Shown piece after piece: positions 34,577-42,400 of a stretch of 54,014 nucleotides of DNA. Positions within the stretch are counted from its first letter, which is position 1. The number at the start of each line of letters is the position of its first letter. The notes under the pieces are model-generated. The model was not told the DNA's origin. It was given only the letters and a program-made list of their open reading frames with translations, and did not search any database. A program made the translations under genes and the position numbers. Source of the DNA: Rhodospirillales bacterium (GTDB taxonomy: Bacteria; Pseudomonadota; Alphaproteobacteria; Rhodospirillales; UBA2165); the NCBI GenBank assembly GCA_022823235.1, contig JAJDXO010000012.1, positions 1 through 54,014 on the forward strand, read 5' to 3'.

Positions 34577-35629
34577 ATGGGCATAATCGCGCCAAACGAA
34601 GAATCTACCTATCGCGGGATGCACGAGGTTCTGAAGAACCTCATCCCGGATTTTGAAATCCAGGAGAAGGCGAAACTCGCCTACAGGATCAACCGCCTCA
34701 AGAAAGAGAAAAACGCGGTCATTCTGGGCCACAACTACATGGAAGCGGCGCTCTATCACTCGGTTCCGGATTTTACCGGCGATTCGCTTGCGCTTTGCCA
34801 ACAAGCCGCCACGACCGACGCCAACATCATCGTATTTTGCGGCGTCCGCTTCATGGCCGAATCCGCGAAAATCCTGAACCCGGAGAAAACCGTCCTGCTG
34901 CCGGCGGTGAAGGCCGGATGCTCCCTGGCCGCGGCGATTACGGCGGACGATGTCCGGGCGCTGAAAAAGCGCTTTCCCGGCGTGCCGGTGGTGACCTATA
35001 TCAACTCCTACGCCGACGTGAAGGCGGAGACCGATGTCTGCTGTACGTCCGCGAACGCCGTCAAGGTCATCGAATCCCTCGAAACCGACACGGTTATCTT
35101 TCTTCCCGACGAGTTCATGGCCGGCAACATTGCCGCCGAACTCGGCTGGGCGACCTACTTTCCCCAGGACGACCCGGACGGGACCGGGCAGCCGGCGAAC
35201 CTCGGGAACACCATCATCTCCTGGCATGGCTCGTGCGAGGTTCACGAACTTTTCACGCCGGAGGATGTCACCTCGGTCCGCAAGCAGTTTCCGGATGTCG
35301 CCGTCCTCGCTCACCCGGAGTGCAAGCCGGAAGTGGTTCGGGAATCCGATTTCGTCGGCTCCACGAAGGGCATCATCGACTACGTGGACGCCAACCATGC
35401 GCCGGAATTCCTGCTGCTGACCGAATGCGCCATGGGCGACAACATCATTGCCGGTCACCCGGACAAGAATATTCTGCGCCTCTGCAGCCATCGGTGCCCG
35501 CACATGGCCGAGATCACGCTCGAGGATACGCTCGATGCGCTCGAGAACACGCGCTACGAGATCACCGTGCCCGAAGACATCAGGCTCCGCGCGCTGGGCT
35601 CGATCGAACGAATGCTGGCGATCGTCTAG
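34577..35629 (+). CDS. nadA: Quinolinate synthase NadA
   Basis: NadA condenses iminoaspartate and dihydroxyacetone phosphate to quinolinate for NAD synthesis, using a [4Fe-4S] cluster. The 350 residues include VILGHNYMEAALY (48-60) and candidate cluster cysteines C115 (VKAGCSLA), that of WHGSCEVHE and those of LLTECAMGDN and SHRCPHM. ATG 34577 has a GAGGAAG site. nadB and nadC are not adjacent, unlike many genomes. The upstream 215 bases hold a G/C-rich hairpin (TGGGGGG...CGCCCCC, about 34472-34492) that could be regulatory or a terminator. Confidence 0.95.
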   Translation: MGIIAPNEESTYRGMHEVLKNLIPDFEIQEKAKLAYRINRLKKEKNAVILGHNYMEAALYHSVPDFTGDSLALCQQAATTDANIIVFCGVRFMAESAKILNPEKTVLLPAVKAGCSLAAAITADDVRALKKRFPGVPVVTYINSYADVKAETDVCCTSANAVKVIESLETDTVIFLPDEFMAGNIAAELGWATYFPQDDPDGTGQPANLGNTIISWHGSCEVHELFTPEDVTSVRKQFPDVAVLAHPECKPEVVRESDFVGSTKGIIDYVDANHAPEFLLLTECAMGDNIIAGHPDKNILRLCSHRCPHMAEITLEDTLDALENTRYEITVPEDIRLRALGSIERMLAIV

Positions 35630-35632
35630 AGT

Positions 35633-36700
35633 CTAGAGCGTCACCCGCCCGGCGATTTCCGGCGAATCCTCCGCGTACCGGAACGCCCTGAACACCCAGT
35701 TCACGTTGTCGCCGTCTATCCCGGGGCCCCGGTGCGGGCTGATGAACTCCCACGCCAGTTCGCCGTCGGGCGTGACCTCGAACAACCGGCCGTTCCGCCC
35801 CTCGCAGATCAGCGTATTGCCGGTCCACAACCGTTCCTGGCCGCTGATGTGGTGAGAATAGAAATCGGTCCGCGGCTGGGCCCGGTACTGCCACACGATT
35901 TCGTTGGTCTTGGGATCGATCTCGAGAATCAGCGAGTGGGGATGCCCCTCGTAACTGTTCATGCCGTTGGCGAAGACGATGATGTTCCCGTTGGGCAGCA
36001 TCTGAGGATCGTGCTGGCCGCCCAAAATCATGTCGGTGAATTCCCAGCGGAACTTTTTCGTCTCCCGGTCGATGATCGCGATGGTGTTGATCTGCCGCAG
36101 ACTGATCAGCACATCGCCGTTCTCCAGCGGAAACGTCGTATTGCACCACGCGAATACGCGCCGCGCCACCAGGGGATGAATGGGATACTTCTCGATATCC
36201 ATATCGTAGGTGTGCCACTCCCAGACGGTGTTGCCGTCGGGGTCCACTTCACGCACATAGTCGCCGATAATTCCACCGGGCGGTTCCGTGCCCGGGCGCC
36301 CGCCCCGGATCCGCTTCTGCGCGTCTTCAGGCATCACGTCCCAGCCGGCATAGACGATATTGCCGTTGGCCAGTTTTCGCGCGTCATGGTGCTGCCAGCC
36401 GTCGATGAATTCCGTCAGCACGTTTCCGTCCCAATCCACCTCCCGCATGATTCCGCCCTGGGCGCCGCCCTTGAACGGCGGCACGTCGTCGCCGTCCCAC
36501 TGGGCGGCGTAGAAAAGATTGCCGTTGGGCAGCAGCCGCGCGTATCCGCCCGGCGTGCCCGGCAGGTCCCACTCGTGAACCGGCTCGCCCTCCATGTTCA
36601 ACAGATAGGTCTTTTTCGTCCAAAGCGGCGAAAAGAGGGTGAAGCCGGGCGTCGCCTTGGCGTCATCCTTGTAGGTCAGGCCGGTTTGCAGAATTCTCAT
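35633..36700 (-). CDS. Arylsulfotransferase-like beta-propeller protein, second paralogue
   Basis: The 355-residue protein consists of repeated blades with the signature LPNGN, seen as RLLPNGNLFYAAQWDG, KLANGNIVYAGWDV, MLPNGNIIVFANGMNS and ENGDVLISLRQ. It matches the Arylsulfotran_2-type families. Candidate histidines are in GWQHHDARK (about 101-109) and FYSHHISGQER. No signal peptide. It is 27 bases downstream of the GMC oxidoreductase on the same strand and converges on nadA with 3 bases between. Enzymatic activity is unproven for this clade; the fold may only bind ligands. Confidence 0.8.
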   Translation of the reverse strand: MRILQTGLTYKDDAKATPGFTLFSPLWTKKTYLLNMEGEPVHEWDLPGTPGGYARLLPNGNLFYAAQWDGDDVPPFKGGAQGGIMREVDWDGNVLTEFIDGWQHHDARKLANGNIVYAGWDVMPEDAQKRIRGGRPGTEPPGGIIGDYVREVDPDGNTVWEWHTYDMDIEKYPIHPLVARRVFAWCNTTFPLENGDVLISLRQINTIAIIDRETKKFRWEFTDMILGGQHDPQMLPNGNIIVFANGMNSYEGHPHSLILEIDPKTNEIVWQYRAQPRTDFYSHHISGQERLWTGNTLICEGRNGRLFEVTPDGELAWEFISPHRGPGIDGDNVNWVFRAFRYAEDSPEIAGRVTL

Positions 36701-36727
36701 GTGTCTCTCCCTTGGGTTTCCAACCGG

Positions 36728-38371
36728 TTACGCCGCAGCGCGCGTTTCGGCGGCGGGCAAGGCGGGCTTGCCCAAAATCAAATCCGACGCCTTCTCGGCA
36801 ATCATCAGGACGGCGGCATGGATGTTGCCGCTGATCAGGTCCGGCATGGCGGACGCATCGGCGACGCGCAGTCCCTCCACGCCGCGAACCCTGAGTTCCT
36901 CATCCAATACCGACCCCTCGTCCGCGCCCATCCGGCAGGTGCCGCAGGGATGGTGAACCGTCGTGCAAGACCTTCGGATGTAGGCGTCGAGGCCGGCGTC
37001 GTCGGTCACGCCGGCGCCGGGAAGCCGCTCCTCGCCGAGAAACGGGCCGACCGGGGCTTGCGAAAACAATTCCCGCGCCAGACGCACGCCGGTCCGAAGG
37101 GTGGCCATATCGGATGGAGCGTCGAAGAAATTCTGATAAAGCCTGGGCAACCGCATTGGATCGGCGGAGGCGAGCTCGATCCGGCCCCGGCTTTCCGGGT
37201 GGAGCAGTACCGCGCGGGCGCCCGCGCGATCCTCGAAGGGCGCCTTGATGCCCGGAAACCAGGGGTGGGCAAAGCGGTTGGTGAAGGTGAACAGGAACTG
37301 AATGTCCGGTGCCGCGAGCGCCGGGTCGGTCCGCAGGAATCCGACGATACCGGTGGGAAAATCGGTCGCCGGGCCGACACCGGACCAGCGGGCTTGCGCG
37401 ATGCTGACGGCCAGCCGGTCCCATCGGGCCTGGTTTCTGAACGGTCCCGGGGCGGCCCGGGCATAATCGACGCCGGCGGAAATATGGTCCTGCAGGTTCC
37501 GCCCTACCGCGGGGACGTCCGCAACCACCGGAATGCCGTGCCGGCCGAGCTGGTCCGCCGGGCCGACGCCGGAGAGCATCAGGATATGCGGCGAATTGAG
37601 CGCGCCGCCCGACAGAATGATTTCCCGGCCCGCCGTCACCCGCCGGTTCTGTCCGCCGCGACGGTAGCTGACACCCACGGCGCGGCCGTTTTCGATCACG
37701 ATGCGGTTGACGTGGGCCTCGGTTTGGAGCTTGAGGTTGGGCCGGGTCAGAGCCGGCCGCAGGAACGCGTCCGCCGCGCTCCAGCGCCGTCCGTGATAGA
37801 TATTCTGCTGCATGCGGCTGACGCCCACATTGTCGCCGCTGTTGAAATCGTCAAGCCGCGCCAGCCCGATTTTCCCGGCGGCCTCCACGACCGGCTCGAT
37901 CATCGGGTCCCGGTAGGGGCTTCTTCGGATACGCAGCGGGCCCCGGCCGCCCCTGACGGCGCTCTCCCCGCCCTCCCAGGTTTCGCTGCGGTTGAGATAG
38001 GGAAGAACGTCGGCGTACGACCATCCCGTCAGACCGGTCTCCGCCCAGCGGTCGTAGTCCGCGGCGTGACCCCGCACATAGGACATGGCGTTTATCGAGG
38101 AGCACCCGCCGACGACCCGGGCGCGAACGCATTCCAGGACGCGGCCGTCGGTTTGAGGTTCGGGCTCGGTGTCATAACCCCAGTCGTGATGCCGCTCGTC
38201 GACGAACTTCTTCATCCACACCAGCGGCACCTTGATCCACGGGTCGTCGTCCATGCCGCCGGCCTCGAGCACCAGAACCCGGATATCGGGATTCTCGGAC
38301 AGCCGGTTGGCCAGCACGCAACCCGCCGATCCGGCGCCGATGATTATGTCGTCGAATTCCTGCCCGGCCAC
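36728..38371 (-). CDS. GMC-family FAD-dependent oxidoreductase (choline dehydrogenase-like)
   Basis: The 547-residue flavoenzyme has the FAD motif IIIGAGSAGCVLANRL (9-24, GxGxxG), the GMC signature GGCSSINAMSYVRGH, a second signature SGGALNSPHILMLSGVGP and a C-terminal active-site region HHPCGTCRMG. GMC enzymes oxidise alcohols, with choline, glucose and long-chain or polyethylene glycol alcohols as typical substrates. ATG 38371 precedes MAGQEFDDIIIG. It is upstream of the ASST-like gene and probably forms a two-gene operon with it. Confidence 0.92.
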   Translation of the reverse strand: MAGQEFDDIIIGAGSAGCVLANRLSENPDIRVLVLEAGGMDDDPWIKVPLVWMKKFVDERHHDWGYDTEPEPQTDGRVLECVRARVVGGCSSINAMSYVRGHAADYDRWAETGLTGWSYADVLPYLNRSETWEGGESAVRGGRGPLRIRRSPYRDPMIEPVVEAAGKIGLARLDDFNSGDNVGVSRMQQNIYHGRRWSAADAFLRPALTRPNLKLQTEAHVNRIVIENGRAVGVSYRRGGQNRRVTAGREIILSGGALNSPHILMLSGVGPADQLGRHGIPVVADVPAVGRNLQDHISAGVDYARAAPGPFRNQARWDRLAVSIAQARWSGVGPATDFPTGIVGFLRTDPALAAPDIQFLFTFTNRFAHPWFPGIKAPFEDRAGARAVLLHPESRGRIELASADPMRLPRLYQNFFDAPSDMATLRTGVRLARELFSQAPVGPFLGEERLPGAGVTDDAGLDAYIRRSCTTVHHPCGTCRMGADEGSVLDEELRVRGVEGLRVADASAMPDLISGNIHAAVLMIAEKASDLILGKPALPAAETRAAA

Positions 38372-38640
38372 CTGAAACTACTCCCCTGTGCGGGGATTAT
38401 GGCACGCCGGGTTCAGAGGTAAATCCCCGTAACCCGATGCCGGGGAAAATGGCGGCGGCCGCGAGCCATGCACCGGACGCATAGCGGCGTTTTCGGGCGG
38501 ATGGACATTCATGGACATTCATGGACATTTGATGACACCCTTTTGGGAGGTACCCCCCGAATAGTTCGTACAAAATTGCATGGCTCTCCTCCAATACGCA
38601 GAACGCCGCCCCGGCGAGGGAGCGGCAGTCTCCTACTCAT
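38372..38640. other. Non-coding gap upstream of the GMC gene
   Basis: No reading frame with coding character. Contains the 10-bp triple repeat at 38501-38530 and a palindromic TGGGAGGTACCCCCCGAATA stretch near 38550. The GMC promoter should lie in it on the minus strand but none is obvious by eye. Confidence 0.5.
38501..38530. repeat. Tandem repeat, 10 bp x 3
   Basis: Three head-to-tail copies of ATGGACATTC, the last ending in T. Ten bases is close to one helical turn, so a protein binding the same face three times is conceivable. It lies about 130 bases upstream of the GMC gene start. Confidence 0.85.
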
Positions 38641-38910
38641 TTAGCCCGGAAACGGCTGGGGGCAAGGGGGCGAGGGAACGCACGGCAAGCCCCCTCTCCC
38701 TCTCTGAGGGAGAGGGCCGGGGTGAGGGTGATATGGAAATTCCCCCTCACCCAGCCCACCGGACCGGCTCCGCCGGCCGGAGGACAGGCATGGCTAAGCT
38801 CAGCTGCCGCTTCGCAAAGCCTTCGCATCCCTCTCCCCTTAAAAAGGGGGAGAGGGCGCAAAAAGAAAGACCTATCCCTTTCCCCCTGACGGAGGCGAGG
38901 GAATGCACCG
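38641..38910. repeat. Dispersed intergenic repeat, copy 3 (diverged)
   Basis: This copy shares CCCTCACCCAGCCCACCGGA and the following block through GGACAGGCATGGCTA with 44005-44055, and the CGCATCCCTCTCCCCTT block. Flanking C/T-rich stretches are diverged relative to the other copies. No coding potential. Confidence 0.7.
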
Positions 38911-38997
38911 AAACCCGGGTTTGGCAATTCGCATTGCATGATTGCCGCGGGAGAAGATAAATTGGCAATTCATCAAATCCGAAAAAGGGGGGGATTT

Positions 38998-39360
38998 GTG
39001 CCCCGGAAAATCAAATACATCCAGTTTGCACTTGCGGCGGTTGTCCTGGCCGCGTGTCAAGCCAAGTCGGAACATTACGGCAAAGGGCCTCTGGAGCTCT
39101 CCAATAGAGCTCAGGCCGCCTTCGAAGATTACAAAGCTGCCGGCATTGCCGCCGGAGCCTTCGCCATATCCGAAGACGGCGGCAGAAGTTCAATCGCCTA
39201 CACGTACTGTGAGGAGTCTGAATGCGACGGGAATGCGCTGGTTCAAGCCATCGAACTCTGTCAACGCCGCTTACGGGGAATGAAGTGCAGGATTTACGCT
39301 GAAGGCCGGCACGTCGTCTGGCAGTTTGGTCAGCCCAAGACCGGTACCGCGAAACAGTAA
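38998..39360 (+). CDS. Hypothetical lipoprotein
   Basis: The 120-residue protein starts at GTG 38998 after an AAAAGGGGGGG ribosome site. Its N-terminus is basic, then hydrophobic, with the lipobox VLAAC, so it should be an envelope lipoprotein. The mature part has cysteines in YTYCEESECDG, LCQRRL and MKCRIYAEG, pointing to two disulfides, and the pattern AFAISEDG...CRIYAEGRHVVW is that of a small periplasmic domain I recognise but cannot name. It stands between repeats and the tRNA gene. Confidence 0.7.
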   Translation: MPRKIKYIQFALAAVVLAACQAKSEHYGKGPLELSNRAQAAFEDYKAAGIAAGAFAISEDGGRSSIAYTYCEESECDGNALVQAIELCQRRLRGMKCRIYAEGRHVVWQFGQPKTGTAKQ

Positions 39361-39404
39361 TCCCGCCGTTCCCTCTCCCCGTCGTGGATTTGCATGGAGA
39401 AAAA

Positions 39405-39480
39405 TGGTGGGTGCTATAGGACTCGAACCTATGACCCGCTGCTTAAAAGGCAGCTGCTCTACCACCTGAGCTAAGCACCC
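39405..39480 (-). tRNA. tRNA-Lys (anticodon UUU)
   Basis: Read on the minus strand, GGGTGCT...AGCACCC forms the acceptor stem (39474-39480 with 39409-39415), followed by discriminator A and an encoded CCA (39405-39407). The anticodon arm GCTGC-CTTTTAA-GCAGC gives anticodon TTT; the T-loop is GGTTCGAGTCC. All 76 positions fit the cloverleaf. Confidence 0.96.
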
Positions 39481-39541
39481 AACGCCCGGGTTTCTAGGCG
39501 TTTTGTCCCTATCGGGCAAGCCCGGAAATCCGCGCCGGCAT

Positions 39542-39937
39542 CTACGATATGCCGGCCAGACGCTGCTGGATTTCTTCCAGGTTCGGAACGTCGGTGTAGT
39601 CCTCGCTGAGACCGCCGGTCCCGGCCGGGCTCTTGCAGGTAAAGAAGCGGCACGGCCCCTCGATTATCCGTATGCCGTGGACCACGTTGCGCGGAATGTA
39701 GACCAGGTCCCCGGGATCAAGCGTGTGGTCTTCGTCCCCAAGCACGTGCGCGAGCCGGCCTTCGAGCATGTAGATCCACTGTTCATCGTTCGGATGATAA
39801 TGCGGCGGCGGGGTCTCGCCTTCCTCGTATGTCACGATGCCGACCTTGATGAGTTCGCCGCCGAACTGCTTCATCATGACCTTCGAATTGACGACGTCGG
39901 GCGTCGCCTCCATTTCATCGGCTTTGTAGACCGGCAT
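39542..39937 (-). CDS. Single-domain cupin protein
   Basis: The 131-residue protein has cupin motif 1, PPPHYHPNDEQWIYMLEGR (H-x-H and E metal ligands), and motif 2, LDPGDLVYIPRNVVHG. Substrate unknown. It follows the carbamoylase gene by 61 bases on the same strand and may be the last gene of the hydantoin-type operon; cupins in such settings are often isomerases, dioxygenases or sensors. Confidence 0.85.
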   Translation of the reverse strand: MPVYKADEMEATPDVVNSKVMMKQFGGELIKVGIVTYEEGETPPPHYHPNDEQWIYMLEGRLAHVLGDEDHTLDPGDLVYIPRNVVHGIRIIEGPCRFFTCKSPAGTGGLSEDYTDVPNLEEIQQRLAGIS

Positions 39938-39998
39938 GGCCGCCTCCTCTGCAATCGTTCCGCTTCGATCTCATACTATATCCCGATTTGAAGCATAC

Positions 39999-40934
39999 TC
40001 AGTCCGGCTCGACAACACCCCGCTGCCCGGTGATGAGCCCGTAATGTTCGATCCGCCGGTGCTGTTCGAAGTTCAGCAGATTGTCCTTCAGGTCGCGGGC
40101 CAGATCGAGATCGCAATCGGCGCATATGAGTTCCTGCTCCCGGGTCTCGCATGCCGCGACGACTTCACCCGTCGGCGCGATGATGCACGTCCCGCCGATC
40201 AATTCCTCCCCGTCTTCCATGCCCGCCTTGGCGACGCCGACGATCCAGCAGCAGTTCTGATAGGCGCCCGCCTGCATGCTCAGATGGTTGTGGAAATCGC
40301 TGAGGGGGTCCTCCTCATGCGCCCAGTAGGGTTTGGTTGGCGTGTTGTAGCCGATGAAGATCATTTCGGCGCCCTTCAACGCCAGGACCCGATAGCTCTC
40401 GGCCCAACGGCGGTCGTTGCAGATGCATACCCCCATGACGCCGCCGAACCCGCGGACCGTCCGGTAGCCCGTATCGCCAACTTCGAAGTAGCGCTTCTCC
40501 AGCGCCTGGGCGGCGAAACCCGGATCCGGTTCGACGCGGCCGGGGAGATGGATTTTCCTGAACCTGTTGATGATCCGTCCGTTCTTGTCGGCAAGCACCG
40601 ACGAGTTGAAGCGGCGCTTCACGCCGTTCTCCACCGCCAATTCCGCGTATCCGAGATGGAAGCCGATTTCGAGGCGCGCGGCCTCGTCGAACAGGGGCCG
40701 GGTTGCCGGAGAGGGCATGTCCGCCTCGCAAAACCGGTCGAGTTCCTCCTCGTCCTCGATCAGCCACCGGGCGAAATAGGTGGTGAGGGCGAGTTCCGGA
40801 AACACGACGATGTCGCATCCCTCGCCGTGCGCCCTGCGCATCTGGCCGAGCAATTTTTCGACCACGCTCTCTTTCGGCTCGTTGCGCGATATGCCGCCCA
40901 TTTGAGCGGCGCCAACTCTTACTATTCGGCTCAT
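39999..40934 (-). CDS. N-carbamoyl-D-amino acid amidohydrolase-like nitrilase-superfamily enzyme
   Basis: The 311-residue protein is of the D-carbamoylase type. The catalytic triad E47 (VVFPELALT), K127 (FRKIHLPG) and C172 (GVCICNDRRW) is at the same numbering as in characterised D-carbamoylases. YNTPTKPYWAHEEDP is also family-typical. It would release D-amino acids, CO2 and ammonia from N-carbamoyl-D-amino acids. ATG 40934 is used; the frame upstream to 41027 overlaps the hydantoinase. It follows hydantoinase by 22 bases, giving the two consecutive steps of hydantoin breakdown. Confidence 0.92.
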   Translation of the reverse strand: MSRIVRVGAAQMGGISRNEPKESVVEKLLGQMRRAHGEGCDIVVFPELALTTYFARWLIEDEEELDRFCEADMPSPATRPLFDEAARLEIGFHLGYAELAVENGVKRRFNSSVLADKNGRIINRFRKIHLPGRVEPDPGFAAQALEKRYFEVGDTGYRTVRGFGGVMGVCICNDRRWAESYRVLALKGAEMIFIGYNTPTKPYWAHEEDPLSDFHNHLSMQAGAYQNCCWIVGVAKAGMEDGEELIGGTCIIAPTGEVVAACETREQELICADCDLDLARDLKDNLLNFEQHRRIEHYGLITGQRGVVEPD

Positions 40935-40956
40935 GACGGACTCCCCTCCCGTCCAA

Positions 40957-42366
40957 CTAGACCTGGCCGGAGTTGGACCGCGGCAGATATTCGCCGCCCC
41001 CGGCGCGGCCCAGCCAATGATCGCCATCGACGATCACCTGTCCCCGCAGGAATACCTTTTTGACCCGGCCGGTCACCTCGCGGCCCTCGAAGAGAGAGTA
41101 GTCGATCCGGCTGTGGTGCTCCGCGGCCCGGATCGTCCAGCGCTCCTCGGGATCGAACAGGACGATATCGGCGTCCGACCCCACCGCAATCGTTCCCTTG
41201 CGGGGGAACAGCCCGAACAGTTTCGCCGGCGTCGTCGAGTTCAGCTGAACGAAACGGTTTAGGCTCATGCGTCCCGTGCGGACCCCGCCGTCGTAGATCA
41301 GCGGCAGCCGGGTTTCGACGCCGGGCGCGCCGTTGGGCATCTGCGCGAAAGATTCCTTGCCGAGCGCCTTGGAATATTTGAGCCCCCAGCTTTTCTCCTC
41401 GAGACAAAACGGGCAGTGGTCGGTCGAGATTATCTGCAGATCGTCCGTCGCGAGACCCCGCCATAGCGCATCCTGGTGCTCCTTGGACCGGAGAGGGGGG
41501 ATCATCGTGTACTTGGCGGCCTCCGCGTCCGGGGCATCGTACAGTTCCTCGGTCAGAAACAGGTAGTGGGGACAGGTCTCGGCATAGACAGGGGTGCCTT
41601 CGTCGCGGGCTTCGGCTATATGCCGGACGGCATCCTGCGACGAAACATGCACCACATACATGGGCGCCTCGGCCAATTTGGAGATCTGGATCGCCCGGTA
41701 GGCCGCCTCTCCTTCGGTCGACGCCGGGTGCACCTTCGGATGATTCAGGACCTCGTTCCTGCCCTGCGCCACCGCCTCCTTGATCAGCACGTCGATCAGC
41801 AGGCCGTTCTCCGCATGGACGCAGGACAATCCGCCGTTTTCGCCGGTCATCCGCATGATCCGGTAAAGCTCGGCATCGTCGATCATCATGACTCCCGGCA
41901 TGACCATGAACATCTTGAAACTGGTCACCCCGTCGCTTCGAAGTATGGATTTCATGTCGGCCAGGGTCTGATCGTTGAAGGTCGTGATGATCATATGCGC
42001 GCCGACATCGACGCAGGCCCGGCTTGCCCTTGCCTGCCAGTCGTCGAGCCCGGCGATGACGCTGCCCCCGTGGGGCTGCTGGGCGAAGTCCACCAGCGCC
42101 GTGGTGCCGCCGAACGCGGCCGCGATCGTCCCGCTCTCGAAGGTGTCGACGGTCATCGCCGGACCGACCTCGGCCTCCAGGTGCGTGTGCACGTCGACGC
42201 CGCCCGGGAGAACCAGCAGGCCGGACGCGTCATGCACGTCGACATCCTCGCCGGGCTCGAAATCCAATCCGATGGCATGGACCCTGCCGTTTTCGATCAT
42301 CACATCGGCCCGGTAGTCGTCGGTCGCGGTAATGACACGCCCGCCCTGGATCAATGTTCCGGTCAT
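40957..42366 (-). CDS. D-hydantoinase / dihydropyrimidinase
   Basis: The 469-residue cyclic amidohydrolase opens hydantoins or dihydrouracil to N-carbamoyl acids. The bimetal site is seen as VDVHTH (H60, H62) with the carboxylated lysine K150 (TSFKMFMVMPG), plus SAENG-type CVHAENGLL and HVSSQDAVRHI. STDHCPF is the last ligand block. Start ATG 42366 after a GGAGG-like site. The D-carbamoylase lies downstream and a class III aminotransferase upstream. A pyrimidine-degradation role is the main alternative, but no dihydropyrimidine dehydrogenase is present. Confidence 0.93.
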   Translation of the reverse strand: MTGTLIQGGRVITATDDYRADVMIENGRVHAIGLDFEPGEDVDVHDASGLLVLPGGVDVHTHLEAEVGPAMTVDTFESGTIAAAFGGTTALVDFAQQPHGGSVIAGLDDWQARASRACVDVGAHMIITTFNDQTLADMKSILRSDGVTSFKMFMVMPGVMMIDDAELYRIMRMTGENGGLSCVHAENGLLIDVLIKEAVAQGRNEVLNHPKVHPASTEGEAAYRAIQISKLAEAPMYVVHVSSQDAVRHIAEARDEGTPVYAETCPHYLFLTEELYDAPDAEAAKYTMIPPLRSKEHQDALWRGLATDDLQIISTDHCPFCLEEKSWGLKYSKALGKESFAQMPNGAPGVETRLPLIYDGGVRTGRMSLNRFVQLNSTTPAKLFGLFPRKGTIAVGSDADIVLFDPEERWTIRAAEHHSRIDYSLFEGREVTGRVKKVFLRGQVIVDGDHWLGRAGGGEYLPRSNSGQV

Positions 42367-42400
42367 CCGCCGCCTCCCTCATCAGCCGGCCATGCGATAT

